Assembly (NCBI GenBank): GCA_017509715.1
Contig: JAFWOU010000016.1
Location: forward strand, 1 to 62,498
Direction: 5' to 3'
From: Paludibacteraceae bacterium
GTDB taxonomy: Bacteria > Bacteroidota > Bacteroidia > Bacteroidales > Paludibacteraceae
DNA: 62,498 nucleotides
The notes beneath the pieces are model-generated. The model was not told where the DNA came from. It searched no databases and was given only the letters and a program-made list of their open reading frames with translations. The translations under genes and the position numbers were made by a program. Each line of letters starts with the position of its first letter. Positions within the stretch are counted from its first letter, which is position 1. Below, one piece after another: positions 1 to 8,691 of this stretch.

Positions 1-1
1 C

Positions 2-3000
2 ACCTACCTGTTCCGCGATACAGTGACCATCTGTTCCGACCAGACGCCTTATACATGGTTCGATCGTCAGGACATCTACGAGACAGGCGAGTACACCAAG
101 CACTTCCAGACGCATGACGGTTACGATAGCACCTACGTACGGTATATCCGCGTGCTTCCTGTTATCCACGACACCATACGCCATGCAATGTGCGAGGGAT
201 CGAGTTATGACTTCCACGGCAACACCTACTACGAGCCTGGCGTATACCATGACACGCTATCCACAACCAACGGATGCGATAGCATCGTCACGCTCATACT
301 GACCGTCAATCAGCCGTACTACAACGTCATCCGCGAGACCATTCTGGAGGGGCATACCTACGAGTTCTATGGCCAGACCTATAATACTACGGGCACATAC
401 ACGCATTACGCACGTACGCCCGAGGGATGCGATAGTACCACCGTGCTGCAACTCAGCGTACATCCGCTCGTAGATACGCTCATCACCGTCTGCCGCAACG
501 ACCTGCCAGTCATCTGGCAAAACCGTTGGAACGGCTCGGTAGAGCACTTCTACTCCGAGGGTCTGTATCGCAACGATACCACCATCAGCGGTGAGAAACG
601 CTTCTATGGCATTCAGGTCCGCATCCTGGAGCAGGTATTCGATACTGTCCGTCATGCGATGTGCGAGGGATCGAGCTATGACTTCCGTGGCCGCACTCTC
701 TATGAGCAGGGTATCTACCGCGATACCCTCACCGCAGCCAACGGATGCGACAGTATCCTGACGCTCATCCTGACCGTCAACGAGCCGTACTATCACATCA
801 TTCGCGAAACGGTGCTGGAGGGTCAGTACTACGTCTTCTTCGGTGACACCATCCGCCAGACGATGACCGTATCGCATAGCGGCCGTACGCCGGATGGTTG
901 CGATAGCACCACCGTACTCGAGTTGACCGTTCACCAGTTGGTAGACACCGTGGTGACCGTCTGCTCGTCCGAACTGCCGTATGTATGGACCAATCGCTGG
1001 AACGGACTCCAGGAGAAATACTACGGCGCCGGTACCTACCGCAACGACACCACCATCAACGGTGAGCACTTCTACTACGGTATCCAGCTATTCGTGACCC
1101 AGCCGAGCAGTTCGACGGTTTACCGCGAGATATGCGAGGGCAACAACTACAACTTCAACGGTCGTATGCTCACCGCCGGAGGCGAGTATCGTGATACGCT
1201 CCGGAACGCCGTAGGTTGCGACAGTATTATCATTCTCCACCTCAACGTGCTGAAGAAATACTACCACACCGTAGAGCGTTCGATCTTCGAGGGGGACACC
1301 GTTCACTTCGAGGGTCAGACATACTCCACCGCAGGCATCTATCCGGTGCGTTACACCTCATCGTACGGATGCGACAGTATCGTGGAGTTGCACCTGTCAG
1401 TCAACCGCGTCTACGAAGACTCGATATCCATCTGCGCCAACGCTGTGCCTTACATCTGGCGCGGCAAGACCATCTACGAGTCGGGCGTATACCGTGACAC
1501 CGTCACCAACACCGATGGTCGCCAGACCGTTCTCGGCCTCATGGTCAACGTGCTGCCTATCACGCATGCACCCGAACCTATCGTAGCTACCATCTGCGAG
1601 GGTGACTTCTATCGCTTCAACGGCCGGATACTGACCACGCAAGGCACCTACTACGATACGCTCACAGCCCAGAACGGTTGCGACAGTATCGTCATGCTCT
1701 CGCTGCAAGTCATGCCGGTTAAGTACCAGACCATCACCAAGCGCATCTTCGAGGGCGACTCCATCCAGTTCGACGGGCAGTGGCTCAAGACCTCCGGCGT
1801 ATACGAGCGCCGCACCAAGAATGAGTACGGCTGTACCGATACAGAACAACTGATCCTCACCGTGCTCAAGGAGTTCCGCCTGGATACCACGGCATATGTC
1901 TGCGACAACGAGTTGCCGTTCATCTGGCGCGGCTATGAGTACAACGAGTCGGGCGACTACACCCTGCCTATTGCATGGACCGACTCGTCGCGCGTAGTGA
2001 AGACGCTCCACCTGACCGTCAACCCCGCATTCTACGGCATACGCAACATATCGATCTGCCAAGGCGATACGTTCAAGTTCAAGGGTAATGCGTATACCGA
2101 GAACGGCGAGTTCCTGGATATCATACCGTCCGGTCATGGATGCGACTCGATCATCAAGTACATCGTCAGCGTCCATCCGACGTTTGATCATATCTTCGAG
2201 AAGCATATATCCGACAAGCAGCCGTACGACTTCCACGGTCGTATCCTCACCCAGACCGGTACCTACGAATGGACTAGCAAGACCGTTTCGGGTTGTGATA
2301 GTGTCGAGCACCTGCTCCTCACCGTCCACCCGTCCTACTTCATCTCCGATACCGTCCATGTATGTCAGTCCGACACATCGATGTATCCTTATCGTTGGCG
2401 AGGACGCGAGATCATCAAGTCGGGTACCTACCGCGATACGACACTCACCTCCTACGGCTTTGACAGCGTCTGCGAGTTGGTACTCCGGATCCATCCGTCG
2501 TACTACCTCTACGAGCAGTACGAACTGGCCGAGGGGCAAACGATGCGACTCCACGGCAAGGATATCACCAAGCCGGGTGTATACGAGGATACGCTGACTT
2601 CGATCTTCGGATGCGACAGTATCTACCATATTGTGGTCAACCTCAAGCGCGTCAAGGAGATCACGCTGACCGACTCGATCTGTCAGGGCGACTTCTACGA
2701 CTTCTTCGGAAAGCAGTTGACGCAAAGCGGTAAGTACGTCCACGTATCCGACGACAAGACCACCGTCACCACCCTGACGCTCAAGGTGCTGCCGATATCA
2801 ATGTCGGAGAAGCGAGTAGTCATTGCCAACAACAAGAACGGCACCAACTACTATATCTACAACAGCAAGCTCTACAACAACTTGCCGCCGGGTGCTTCCG
2901 AGTTCACCGAGATATATCGCAACCGCTACAACTGCGATAGTATCTTCCGACTCATCATCGTGGTCACCGACCGCGTATCCGAGTGGGATCAGATACCGCT

Positions 3001-4426
3001 CTGCCCGGGTCATGAGATCCGAATCGATGCCGACACTATCCGTGAGGCCGGTCTCTATACCTACGTTCGTCGTAACAAGGACAACGGCGAACTGGATAGT
3101 CTCTACCGCGTAGAGGTATTCGACGCACCCGACTATGACTTCCCGACGATCCAGCGTACCATCTGTGATGGCGACACTTGCTTCGTCGGCGGCAAGGCCT
3201 TCACGCGTGGCGGTCACCACGACGTCACACTCCAGACCATCCACGGATGCGACAGTATCTACCATCTGGATCTGACCGTCAACCCGTCCTACCACTTCAT
3301 CACCGACACTACGATCATCGACTATGAGTCCGTCATATGGCGTGGAAAGACCTACAACGAGAGTGGCGTCTACGACCGTTCGTGGCCTACTATCCACGAT
3401 TGCGATAGTACCTACACGCTGCAACTCACCGTCATACCTACCCAGCGTGATACGCTTATCAAGACGATCTGTGCCGACGACTCCTACTTCTGGCGAGGCA
3501 AGACCTATAGCGTAGATGGCTTCTACTCCGATACCGTTCGTTCTATAGAGACCAACTTCTCGGCCATCTACTCGCTCCGCCTCATCACGGCCTACCCGAC
3601 CACGATCACGACGGCCCGGACCAGCGAGGTATGCGCCGACGACGATGCCTTCGACATCGAGTTCGAGTACGATGGCGCTAAGCCGGAGTACTACAACGTC
3701 TACTTCGATGCGCTCGCTAAGCGAGAAGGTTTCCGAGATGTCATCAATGCCAAGTTCGGTTCGGACATGATAGCCCATATTGCTCTGCCCACCTATACCA
3801 CGGTAGCTTACGAGAGCGATACCATCAGCTACTCTACTTATGTGCGTCCTGACTACTACACCATGCGCCTCGTCCTGGACAACGGCATATGTGGTATCAG
3901 TCAGTCCACCGACCTCACTCTGCTCGTCAAGTACCCGAGTTGGATCATCCAGCAGAACTGGGACGACGTGGTTGCACCGCTGCGTCCGGAGCTGAACGGC
4001 GGATACAACTTCGTACAATACGAGTGGTATGTCAACAACGAACTGGCTCCGATGCACGGACTCGGCTACCTGCACAACGACAACCTGCAGGAGGGTGACG
4101 AAGTAGTGCTCCGCGCTACCCGCGAGGGCGACAACTACAGTATACCTACCTGTCCGATCGTCATCCGCAAGTCCGTACCTACGACGCCCTACCCGACGCT
4201 CGATGTCTATCCTACCCAGGCGCCGCGCTATGCACCGGTGGTAACGCTCCGCGCCGAGCAAGACGGAGCATACAGCATCTATTCGTCCACGGGTACGCTC
4301 GTCCAGACAGGTACGTTCCGTCCGGGCGAACAGCAGCTCACGCTGCCTGCCGTCAACGGTCTATGGTTCATCCGTACCCAGACTGAGTCCGGATACGAAG
4401 ATACGCATAAGATAATGATCTACTAA
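2..4426 (+). CDS. Giant secreted repeat protein with T9SS-type C-terminal domain (5' partial)
   Basis: The reading frame is open at the left edge, so the true start lies outside the window; about 1,474 residues are visible. At least fifteen degenerate units of roughly 65-90 residues each carry an IC-x-G-(D/S)-x-Y-x-F-x-G stretch, a G-x-Y-x-D-T-L stretch and a closing GCDSI-x-x-L-x-LTV block. The last ~80 residues (YPTLDVYPTQAP, then a beta-rich G-x-Y-x-I-Y-x-x-x-G-x-L pattern, ending HKIMIY) resemble a type IX secretion C-terminal sorting domain, so the protein is probably exported and surface attached. No catalytic motif is visible; an adhesin-like or structural role is inference. It is convergent with menA, with only 16 bp between the stop codons. 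Confidence 0.85.
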   Translation, partial: TYLFRDTVTICSDQTPYTWFDRQDIYETGEYTKHFQTHDGYDSTYVRYIRVLPVIHDTIRHAMCEGSSYDFHGNTYYEPGVYHDTLSTTNGCDSIVTLILTVNQPYYNVIRETILEGHTYEFYGQTYNTTGTYTHYARTPEGCDSTTVLQLSVHPLVDTLITVCRNDLPVIWQNRWNGSVEHFYSEGLYRNDTTISGEKRFYGIQVRILEQVFDTVRHAMCEGSSYDFRGRTLYEQGIYRDTLTAANGCDSILTLILTVNEPYYHIIRETVLEGQYYVFFGDTIRQTMTVSHSGRTPDGCDSTTVLELTVHQLVDTVVTVCSSELPYVWTNRWNGLQEKYYGAGTYRNDTTINGEHFYYGIQLFVTQPSSSTVYREICEGNNYNFNGRMLTAGGEYRDTLRNAVGCDSIIILHLNVLKKYYHTVERSIFEGDTVHFEGQTYSTAGIYPVRYTSSYGCDSIVELHLSVNRVYEDSISICANAVPYIWRGKTIYESGVYRDTVTNTDGRQTVLGLMVNVLPITHAPEPIVATICEGDFYRFNGRILTTQGTYYDTLTAQNGCDSIVMLSLQVMPVKYQTITKRIFEGDSIQFDGQWLKTSGVYERRTKNEYGCTDTEQLILTVLKEFRLDTTAYVCDNELPFIWRGYEYNESGDYTLPIAWTDSSRVVKTLHLTVNPAFYGIRNISICQGDTFKFKGNAYTENGEFLDIIPSGHGCDSIIKYIVSVHPTFDHIFEKHISDKQPYDFHGRILTQTGTYEWTSKTVSGCDSVEHLLLTVHPSYFISDTVHVCQSDTSMYPYRWRGREIIKSGTYRDTTLTSYGFDSVCELVLRIHPSYYLYEQYELAEGQTMRLHGKDITKPGVYEDTLTSIFGCDSIYHIVVNLKRVKEITLTDSICQGDFYDFFGKQLTQSGKYVHVSDDKTTVTTLTLKVLPISMSEKRVVIANNKNGTNYYIYNSKLYNNLPPGASEFTEIYRNRYNCDSIFRLIIVVTDRVSEWDQIPLCPGHEIRIDADTIREAGLYTYVRRNKDNGELDSLYRVEVFDAPDYDFPTIQRTICDGDTCFVGGKAFTRGGHHDVTLQTIHGCDSIYHLDLTVNPSYHFITDTTIIDYESVIWRGKTYNESGVYDRSWPTIHDCDSTYTLQLTVIPTQRDTLIKTICADDSYFWRGKTYSVDGFYSDTVRSIETNFSAIYSLRLITAYPTTITTARTSEVCADDDAFDIEFEYDGAKPEYYNVYFDALAKREGFRDVINAKFGSDMIAHIALPTYTTVAYESDTISYSTYVRPDYYTMRLVLDNGICGISQSTDLTLLVKYPSWIIQQNWDDVVAPLRPELNGGYNFVQYEWYVNNELAPMHGLGYLHNDNLQEGDEVVLRATREGDNYSIPTCPIVIRKSVPTTPYPTLDVYPTQAPRYAPVVTLRAEQDGAYSIYSSTGTLVQTGTFRPGEQQLTLPAVNGLWFIRTQTESGYEDTHKIMIY

Positions 4427-4442
4427 AAAACGTGTAGAGAAA

Positions 4443-5303
4443 TTATACGAGTGAGATGATGGCCACGCCCAGCGTGGTCATCATTAGTATTGGCATCTGG
4501 CGATCCAGTTTCTCGTCGTGCGTCCAGACATACCAGAGATGCCAAGCCCAGATGGGCGTAACGCACAGCGTCCAGTAATGGCCAAAAGCCGCAAAGATCA
4601 ACAGGCAAACGGCAAGCAGCAAGGTGTGATACAGGCGTCCGCCGGTCTGACCCAGACGGCTCGCCAAGGTACGCTTGCCATGACGGATATCGTTCTGCAT
4701 ATCGCGGATATTATTCAGGTTGAGCACACCCACGCACGGCAGGCCGATAGCGGCGCCCAGCCATGCGGCCTCTGCGCTCAGATGATGCGTCTGCAGGTAG
4801 TAGCCGCCTATCGTGCTCAGCAGGCCGAAGAAGAGGAACACGCCCAGATCGCCCAGGCCCATATAGCCGTAACTGTGCCGACCCAGCGTATAGGTCATCG
4901 CGCCGATGATCGCCAGCAGGCCAAGCAGCAGAAACACGCCGGCCTCTATGCTCCATAGACCGCCGCAAGCCGTCCATACCAGCGCCGTACCCAGCACTAC
5001 AGAGAGGGCGATAAACAGCCCGATCATATGCCGGATAGCCGACATCGTCAGCTGACCGCTCTGCAGCCCGTAGGCCTCGCGACCCGCCTGATCTGCATCG
5101 GTACCCTTCTGCGCATCGCCTAACTCGTTGGACAAGTTGCTCAGTATTTGCAGACTGAGCGTCGTACCGATAGCCAACGCAAATACAGGCCACGACATAT
5201 TTCCTTCCTTGGCAGCCAGACCGCTACCCAATACAATGCCTGACATCGACAGCGGCAGCGTCCGCAGCCGAAGCGACTTCAGATAAACACCTATCTTTGC
5301 CAT
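4443..5303 (-). CDS. menA: 1,4-dihydroxy-2-naphthoate polyprenyltransferase MenA
   Basis: An integral membrane prenyltransferase (286 aa) that attaches the polyprenyl tail to 1,4-dihydroxy-2-naphthoate in menaquinone synthesis. It is a UbiA-family protein with about eight or nine hydrophobic segments. Two Asp-rich motifs that bind the Mg-diphosphate are visible: NELGDAQKGTDADQAGRE near residue 65 and NNIRDMQNDIRHGKRTLA near residue 195. Length and the NNIRD motif fit MenA rather than UbiA. It is the last gene of a minus-strand run after the ttcA-like and DUF486 genes, with 6 bp to its upstream neighbour, so co-transcription is likely. The start ATG at 5303 gives a hydrophilic N-terminus rich in Lys and Arg, as usual. 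Confidence 0.93.
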   Translation of the reverse strand: MAKIGVYLKSLRLRTLPLSMSGIVLGSGLAAKEGNMSWPVFALAIGTTLSLQILSNLSNELGDAQKGTDADQAGREAYGLQSGQLTMSAIRHMIGLFIALSVVLGTALVWTACGGLWSIEAGVFLLLGLLAIIGAMTYTLGRHSYGYMGLGDLGVFLFFGLLSTIGGYYLQTHHLSAEAAWLGAAIGLPCVGVLNLNNIRDMQNDIRHGKRTLASRLGQTGGRLYHTLLLAVCLLIFAAFGHYWTLCVTPIWAWHLWYVWTHDEKLDRQMPILMMTTLGVAIISLV

Positions 5304-5309
5304 ACCTGA

Positions 5310-5681
5310 TTAATTAAATCCGAAAACAAAATAGACCGCTGCTACCAGACAAGCGGCAGCCAGCAGGTGGTTCCATCGCAGCTGCACGTGAAAAGCAACC
5401 ATCGAGAAGACCACGAATACCAGCAAGGTAATCACCTCCTGGATCACCTTCAGCTGCATCAGCGTAAACGGACCGCCGTTACCCGCAAATCCTATCCTGT
5501 TGGCAGGTACCTGCAGACAGTACTCAAAGAAGGCAATGCCCCACGACAGGAGAATGACAAAGATCAGCGGGGTGGCGTTCGTGAAGAACCCCGTCTGTTG
5601 CAGTTTCAGGTGGCCGTACCACGCGAGCGTCATGAAGATATTCGACGCCAGGAGTAATAAAATAGTGTATAAAGCGTTCAT
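5310..5681 (-). CDS. DUF486 / DMT-type small membrane protein
   Basis: This 123-aa protein is almost entirely hydrophobic with four predicted transmembrane helices. It matches the DUF486 family, placed with drug/metabolite transporters: an N-terminal helix ending LAWYGHLK, a central ILLSWGIAFFEYCLQVPANRIG segment and a C-terminal GFN. The EYCLQVPANRIG stretch is the family hallmark. Substrate is unknown. It sits between the ttcA-like gene (8 bp gap) and menA (6 bp gap), so the three are probably one transcript, but nothing visible links their functions. Confidence 0.85.
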   Translation of the reverse strand: MNALYTILLLLASNIFMTLAWYGHLKLQQTGFFTNATPLIFVILLSWGIAFFEYCLQVPANRIGFAGNGGPFTLMQLKVIQEVITLLVFVVFSMVAFHVQLRWNHLLAAACLVAAVYFVFGFN

Positions 5682-5689
5682 AGTTCTGA

Positions 5690-6484
5690 TTATTGCTTCT
5701 CGATCGGTCGGGGCAGATAGTCCCCCTTGATATTCTCCATCGCTGCCCAGAGCGTATCCCGCAGCTCGGGATTAAGTTGCTCCAGTTGCGCCAGGAGGCT
5801 TTTCACTTTTGCTCGGCTCGACACATGCTCCAGCGGACAGAGTTTTGCCTGCTTCTGATAGCCACGCATCCTGGCATATTCGGCCAGGTCGGCTTCGCTC
5901 ACGAGGCAAAGCGGTCGTATCATCTCCAGGGGCATCTTCTCCATTTTCAGACGGGGCGGGATAGTAGCTACCGCGCCCTGGAAGATCAAGTTCATCAGGA
6001 AGGTCTCCTCCAGGTCATCACGATGATGGCCGAGGGCGATCTTGTTGCAGCCCAGTTGCTGCGCCAGATCAAACATCGCCTTGCGGCGGTACCAGGAGCA
6101 TAGGAAGCATGGATTGTCGGCCAGTTTGCGACGTCGTACAGTCTCGGCGCGCTCCTCCGTATCGCGTGACTCGATCGAGGTATCTATGATATGCAGTTCT
6201 ACACCCGCCTCGCGGCAGAATTGCTCCAGATAGCTGGTGTCGGTCTGGTAGTCTCGCTCGCGTACGCGCACATGCACGGCGCTCACGCGAAATTTAGGAA
6301 CGTGCACACGCGCGCGACGGCCCAGCAGTTCCACCAGCGCCAAGCTATCCTTACCACCACTCAGGCCTACCAGCACATGATCGCCATCAGCGAGCAAGCC
6401 ATAGGTAGCGCAAGCTTTGTGAAACCTGCGGGTGATACGCTGTTCCAGGCGGATCAGGGCTATTTGTTCCGGAGTACGTTCCAT
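5690..6484 (-). CDS. ttcA: TtcA-like tRNA 2-thiolation ATPase (PP-loop)
   Basis: An adenine nucleotide alpha-hydrolase of the PP-loop family (264 aa). TtcA thiolates cytidine 32 in tRNA using an Fe-S cluster. The PP-loop SGGKDSLAL is near residue 44, and the Cys pair CFLCSWYRR near residue 126 matches the C-x-x-C of TtcA/TtuA proteins. GHHRDDLEETFLMNLIF and the later RPL-x-x-V-x-E block are also typical. Cysteines needed for an Fe-S cluster are present, including one in the C-terminal KLCPLEHVSSRAKV segment. The gene lies just downstream of a three-tRNA operon and its terminator, in the same direction; no separate promoter box was found in the short gap. Confidence 0.88.
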   Translation of the reverse strand: MERTPEQIALIRLEQRITRRFHKACATYGLLADGDHVLVGLSGGKDSLALVELLGRRARVHVPKFRVSAVHVRVRERDYQTDTSYLEQFCREAGVELHIIDTSIESRDTEERAETVRRRKLADNPCFLCSWYRRKAMFDLAQQLGCNKIALGHHRDDLEETFLMNLIFQGAVATIPPRLKMEKMPLEMIRPLCLVSEADLAEYARMRGYQKQAKLCPLEHVSSRAKVKSLLAQLEQLNPELRDTLWAAMENIKGDYLPRPIEKQ

Positions 6485-6499
6485 ATGTGTCTATATACA

Positions 6500-6521
6500 A
6501 AAAAAGAGCCTTTACGGCTCT
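6500..6521 (-). terminator. Rho-independent terminator of the tRNA operon
   Basis: Read on the minus strand, AGAGCC, a five-base loop and GGCTCT are followed by a run of T, starting immediately after the 3' end of tRNA-Leu(GAG). Confidence 0.8.
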
Positions 6522-6522
6522 G

Positions 6523-6606
6523 TGCGCAGGATGAGACTCGAACTCACACGATCTTGCGACCACTACCCCCTCAAAGTAGCGTGTATACCAATTTCACCAC
6601 CTGCGC
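6523..6606 (-). tRNA. tRNA-Leu (anticodon GAG)
   Basis: An 84-nt cloverleaf. Acceptor stem GCGCAGG/CCTGCGC, anticodon stem CTACT/GGTAG with loop TTGAGGG, a class II variable arm and T-arm GAGTTCGAGTCTC are all visible. No CCA is encoded. It is the last gene of the Gly-Leu-Leu tRNA operon. Confidence 0.95.
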
Positions 6607-6726
6607 TCGCGTTCGGCACTCTCGGACACGGACTGAATCCAAAGATTCATTAAAGTCCTCGAGGCCTCCGCTCTCCCCACAAATTAAAATTTGCGGGAAC
6701 CCCTCTGGATCCCTGCGGGAGTTTTG
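6607..6726 (-). other. Structured spacer between two tRNA-Leu genes
   Basis: The 120-nt spacer is much longer than the 12-nt spacer between the other two tRNAs. On the minus strand it holds several strong helices: CCCGCAAATT/AATTTGTGGG, and a nested GGACT/AGTCC with GAATC-TTTG-GATTC. No open frame is convincing. It may be a processed trailer or a small RNA; its function is unknown. Confidence 0.4.
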
Positions 6727-6808
6727 TGCCCAGAACAGGACTCGAACCTGCACACCTCGCGGCATGCGCACCTGAAACGCACGCGTCTACCAATTCCGCC
6801 ATCTGGGC
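6727..6808 (-). tRNA. tRNA-Leu (anticodon CAG)
   Basis: An 82-nt class II tRNA. Acceptor GCCCAGA/TCTGGGC, anticodon stem TGCGT/GCGCA with loop TTCAGGT, long variable arm and T-arm CAGGTTCGAGTCCTG. The CCA is not encoded. Confidence 0.95.
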
Positions 6809-6820
6809 AAAAAAAAAGGG

Positions 6821-6893
<73 letters not shown>

Positions 6894-6943
6894 AAAAATC
6901 TATTTTCAAGATCACTTGCTTATCGTTTTTCGAAAAGCGAGTG

Positions 6944-6975
6944 CAAAGGTACTGCTTTTTTTTGATATACGCAAA
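6944..6975 (-). promoter_or_regulatory. Promoter of tRNA-Gly/Leu/Leu operon
   Basis: On the minus strand the -7 box TACCTTTG (6951-6944) lies 20 bp after a -33 TTTG (6975-6972). The flanking A-tract is nearly identical to the promoter of tRNA-Leu/rpsU at 44893-44924. Confidence 0.85.
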
Positions 6976-7011
6976 TATTTTTGCAAAAAAAATGCAAAAA
7001 ATAGCATTTTC

Positions 7012-7050
7012 TTCAAAAAAAGTGGGGTATTCCGGTTGGAACACCCCACT
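7012..7050 (-). terminator. Terminator of the exbB-exbD operon
   Basis: A 13-bp hairpin with arms AGTGGGGTGTTCC and GGAATACCCCACT (minus-strand reading) and a four-base loop, followed by seven T. It lies about 24 bp after the last exbD stop. Confidence 0.88.
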
Positions 7051-7073
7051 TTTCGTCTATTTTCGCTCCGGAA

Positions 7074-7544
7074 TTAGAGCGAAGTGCGCTGCGTGGCAGC
7101 GTAGTTGATCTTCAGAGCCGATACCGCACGAAGCTCCTGCTTGATATCATTGATGATACCCATGCGGGTCTCCTTGTCGGCCTTGATCGAGATGGTCATC
7201 TTAGGACGATCCTCCTCGTTCATGTTCGAACTCTCGTTGAGCACGTACTCGCCGATCTCTGTTTTCTCAGCAAAAGCATCGTCCAGCTGAATACGCGACT
7301 CGGTACCATACTGCTTGCGGAAGTCCTTGGTGGGTGTACCTACATAGATGTAGCGCACCAGCGACTTCTTCTCCAGCTTGGTCAGCTCGGTAGCCTGCGG
7401 GGTAGTGAAACTAACCTTGTAGGTCACCTCCTTCATCGACGTTACCGACATGAAGAAGAACAACAGCATGAAGATGATATCGGGGAGCGACGACGTATTC
7501 AACGCCGGCATCTCACGCTTCTCATTTCTACGTATTTTTGCCAT
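7074..7544 (-). CDS. ExbD/TolR-family biopolymer transport protein (second copy)
   Basis: A 156-aa single-span inner-membrane protein with an ExbD/TolR periplasmic domain. The N-terminal cytoplasmic stretch is basic (KIRRNEKREMPALNTSSLPD), followed by a helix around residues 24-40 (IIFMLLFFFMSVTS). The Asp just before the helix (SLPD) matches the proton-path Asp position of ExbD. It works with ExbB and a TonB-type protein to energise outer-membrane transport. It is the fourth and last gene of a run exbB, small membrane protein, exbD, exbD with gaps of 2-66 bp and a strong terminator downstream. Two tandem exbD genes are common in Bacteroidetes. It could equally serve a gliding or TolR-like role. 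Confidence 0.85.
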   Translation of the reverse strand: MAKIRRNEKREMPALNTSSLPDIIFMLLFFFMSVTSMKEVTYKVSFTTPQATELTKLEKKSLVRYIYVGTPTKDFRKQYGTESRIQLDDAFAEKTEIGEYVLNESSNMNEEDRPKMTISIKADKETRMGIINDIKQELRAVSALKINYAATQRTSL

Positions 7545-7546
7545 GA

Positions 7547-8128
7547 TTAGTTTCCTCCGTAGTTTTTAGGTTCAGCCTCCGAGATCTTCTGCGGATAGAG
7601 CTTTTGAATTTGCTTCTGCTGCTCCTCGTCGAGTTCGTTGTAACTCATGTGGAAGTATTTCTTCGCACACTCGTCACGTAGCTCGTTATAAGCAGCTACC
7701 AATTCGTTTTGCACGTCGAGATAAGCCTGATACTGCGTATCCACATCGTTTTGGACGGAAATTACGTGGTCTTTCGTGTATTTTACCTTACCGATAGGCG
7801 CACCAAAATCCTCCTCCACAAGTGCCGGCAAATGCTCTTCGTTGTTAGCATTGAGGATAAACTCTTTTGCTTTGCCCTTCAGGTCTCTGACATTCATCAA
7901 CTCACCTTGAACCATCAGCTGGTTCTCGGAGTTGATCTTTACCACCATCAGGTTGCGCTTGTTGATATCCGTATCCTCCACTTTCTGGTCGGGCGGAATA
8001 GGCGCAGGCAGACGGCGTGCCAGACCCTGGTTAACGTCCATAGAGGTCGTCACCAAGAAGAAGATCAAGAGCAGGAAAGAGATATCCGCCATTGAACTGG
8101 CATTGATCTGTGGGATTTTCTTTGCCAT
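7547..8128 (-). CDS. ExbD/TolR-family biopolymer transport protein (first copy)
   Basis: A 193-aa ExbD family protein, longer than enteric ExbD (about 140 aa). The N-terminus KKIPQINASSMADISFLLLIFFLVTTSMD holds the conserved Asp before the single transmembrane helix. The periplasmic part includes an insertion with Glu/Gln/Tyr-rich helical sequence (residues ~115-185, ending EAEPKNYGGN) that the downstream copy lacks. It is separated from the next exbD by 2 bp, so translational coupling is likely. Role: stator or energy-harvesting partner of ExbB; the TonB partner is probably encoded elsewhere, for example at 42022. Confidence 0.85.
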   Translation of the reverse strand: MAKKIPQINASSMADISFLLLIFFLVTTSMDVNQGLARRLPAPIPPDQKVEDTDINKRNLMVVKINSENQLMVQGELMNVRDLKGKAKEFILNANNEEHLPALVEEDFGAPIGKVKYTKDHVISVQNDVDTQYQAYLDVQNELVAAYNELRDECAKKYFHMSYNELDEEQQKQIQKLYPQKISEAEPKNYGGN

Positions 8129-8142
8129 AACAAATTGGATTT

Positions 8143-8625
8143 TTACTTATTTAGGGTTTTCGTATAGATCCAGCCACCCAGTACGGTCAGCAGCGTGCCG
8201 CCGAGCAGGAAGTAGCACAGATAGATCATCATGTCGCTCAACTGAGCCCATGCGCCCTGGTTGTCCGTTCCCTCGTAACCGATGATATCGATTTTCTCCG
8301 GCGAGCCCATGAACCAGCATACCAGCGCCAGCACTACAAAGCCGCAAATCACAGCGGTAGTGGTGATAGCCTTCTTGCTGTTGGTCTTCCAGAGCTCGAT
8401 ATAGTTCTTGCATACGAAGCAGAGCGTGATCAAGCATACGAGTCCCAGCAGGATATAGTTCCAGAAGAGGAACAGGTCGGTGAAGCGAGGGATAGCCAAC
8501 TCGTCACCGGCTACCAAGTGCTTCTCCTCCAAGTTGCCGCCCACGTAGAACAGCACAGCTATGATGACGCCGATTACGATCAGCGAGATCAAGGAGATCT
8601 TGGCGATTAACTTATAGTTTTGCAT
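8143..8625 (-). CDS. Small four-helix membrane protein of the exb cluster
   Basis: A 160-aa protein with four strongly hydrophobic segments (residues ~7-27, ~47-70, ~84-103 and ~130-150) and short polar loops. I do not recognise a named family. Its place between exbB and exbD, 14 bp from exbD, suggests it belongs to the same complex; similar small membrane proteins occupy this position in other Bacteroidales clusters. No catalytic motif is visible. Part of the 66-bp gap to exbB is a short palindrome (TTAGGACGTGTCCTAA). Confidence 0.75.
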   Translation of the reverse strand: MQNYKLIAKISLISLIVIGVIIAVLFYVGGNLEEKHLVAGDELAIPRFTDLFLFWNYILLGLVCLITLCFVCKNYIELWKTNSKKAITTTAVICGFVVLALVCWFMGSPEKIDIIGYEGTDNQGAWAQLSDMMIYLCYFLLGGTLLTVLGGWIYTKTLNK

Positions 8626-8691
8626 AGTGAATTAATCTTTTTTAGGGGTTAATAAATTTTGTTTTTCCCATTTAGGACGTGTCCTAACAGA

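Noticed and set aside
257..2743. Long minus-strand frames opposite the giant repeat protein
   Set aside because: They arise from the repeated codon pattern of the sense gene and show no start signals or motifs.
8673..8688. Palindrome TTAGGACGTGTCCTAA as an operator
   Set aside because: Single occurrence inside an operon with no linked regulator; too little to support a call.
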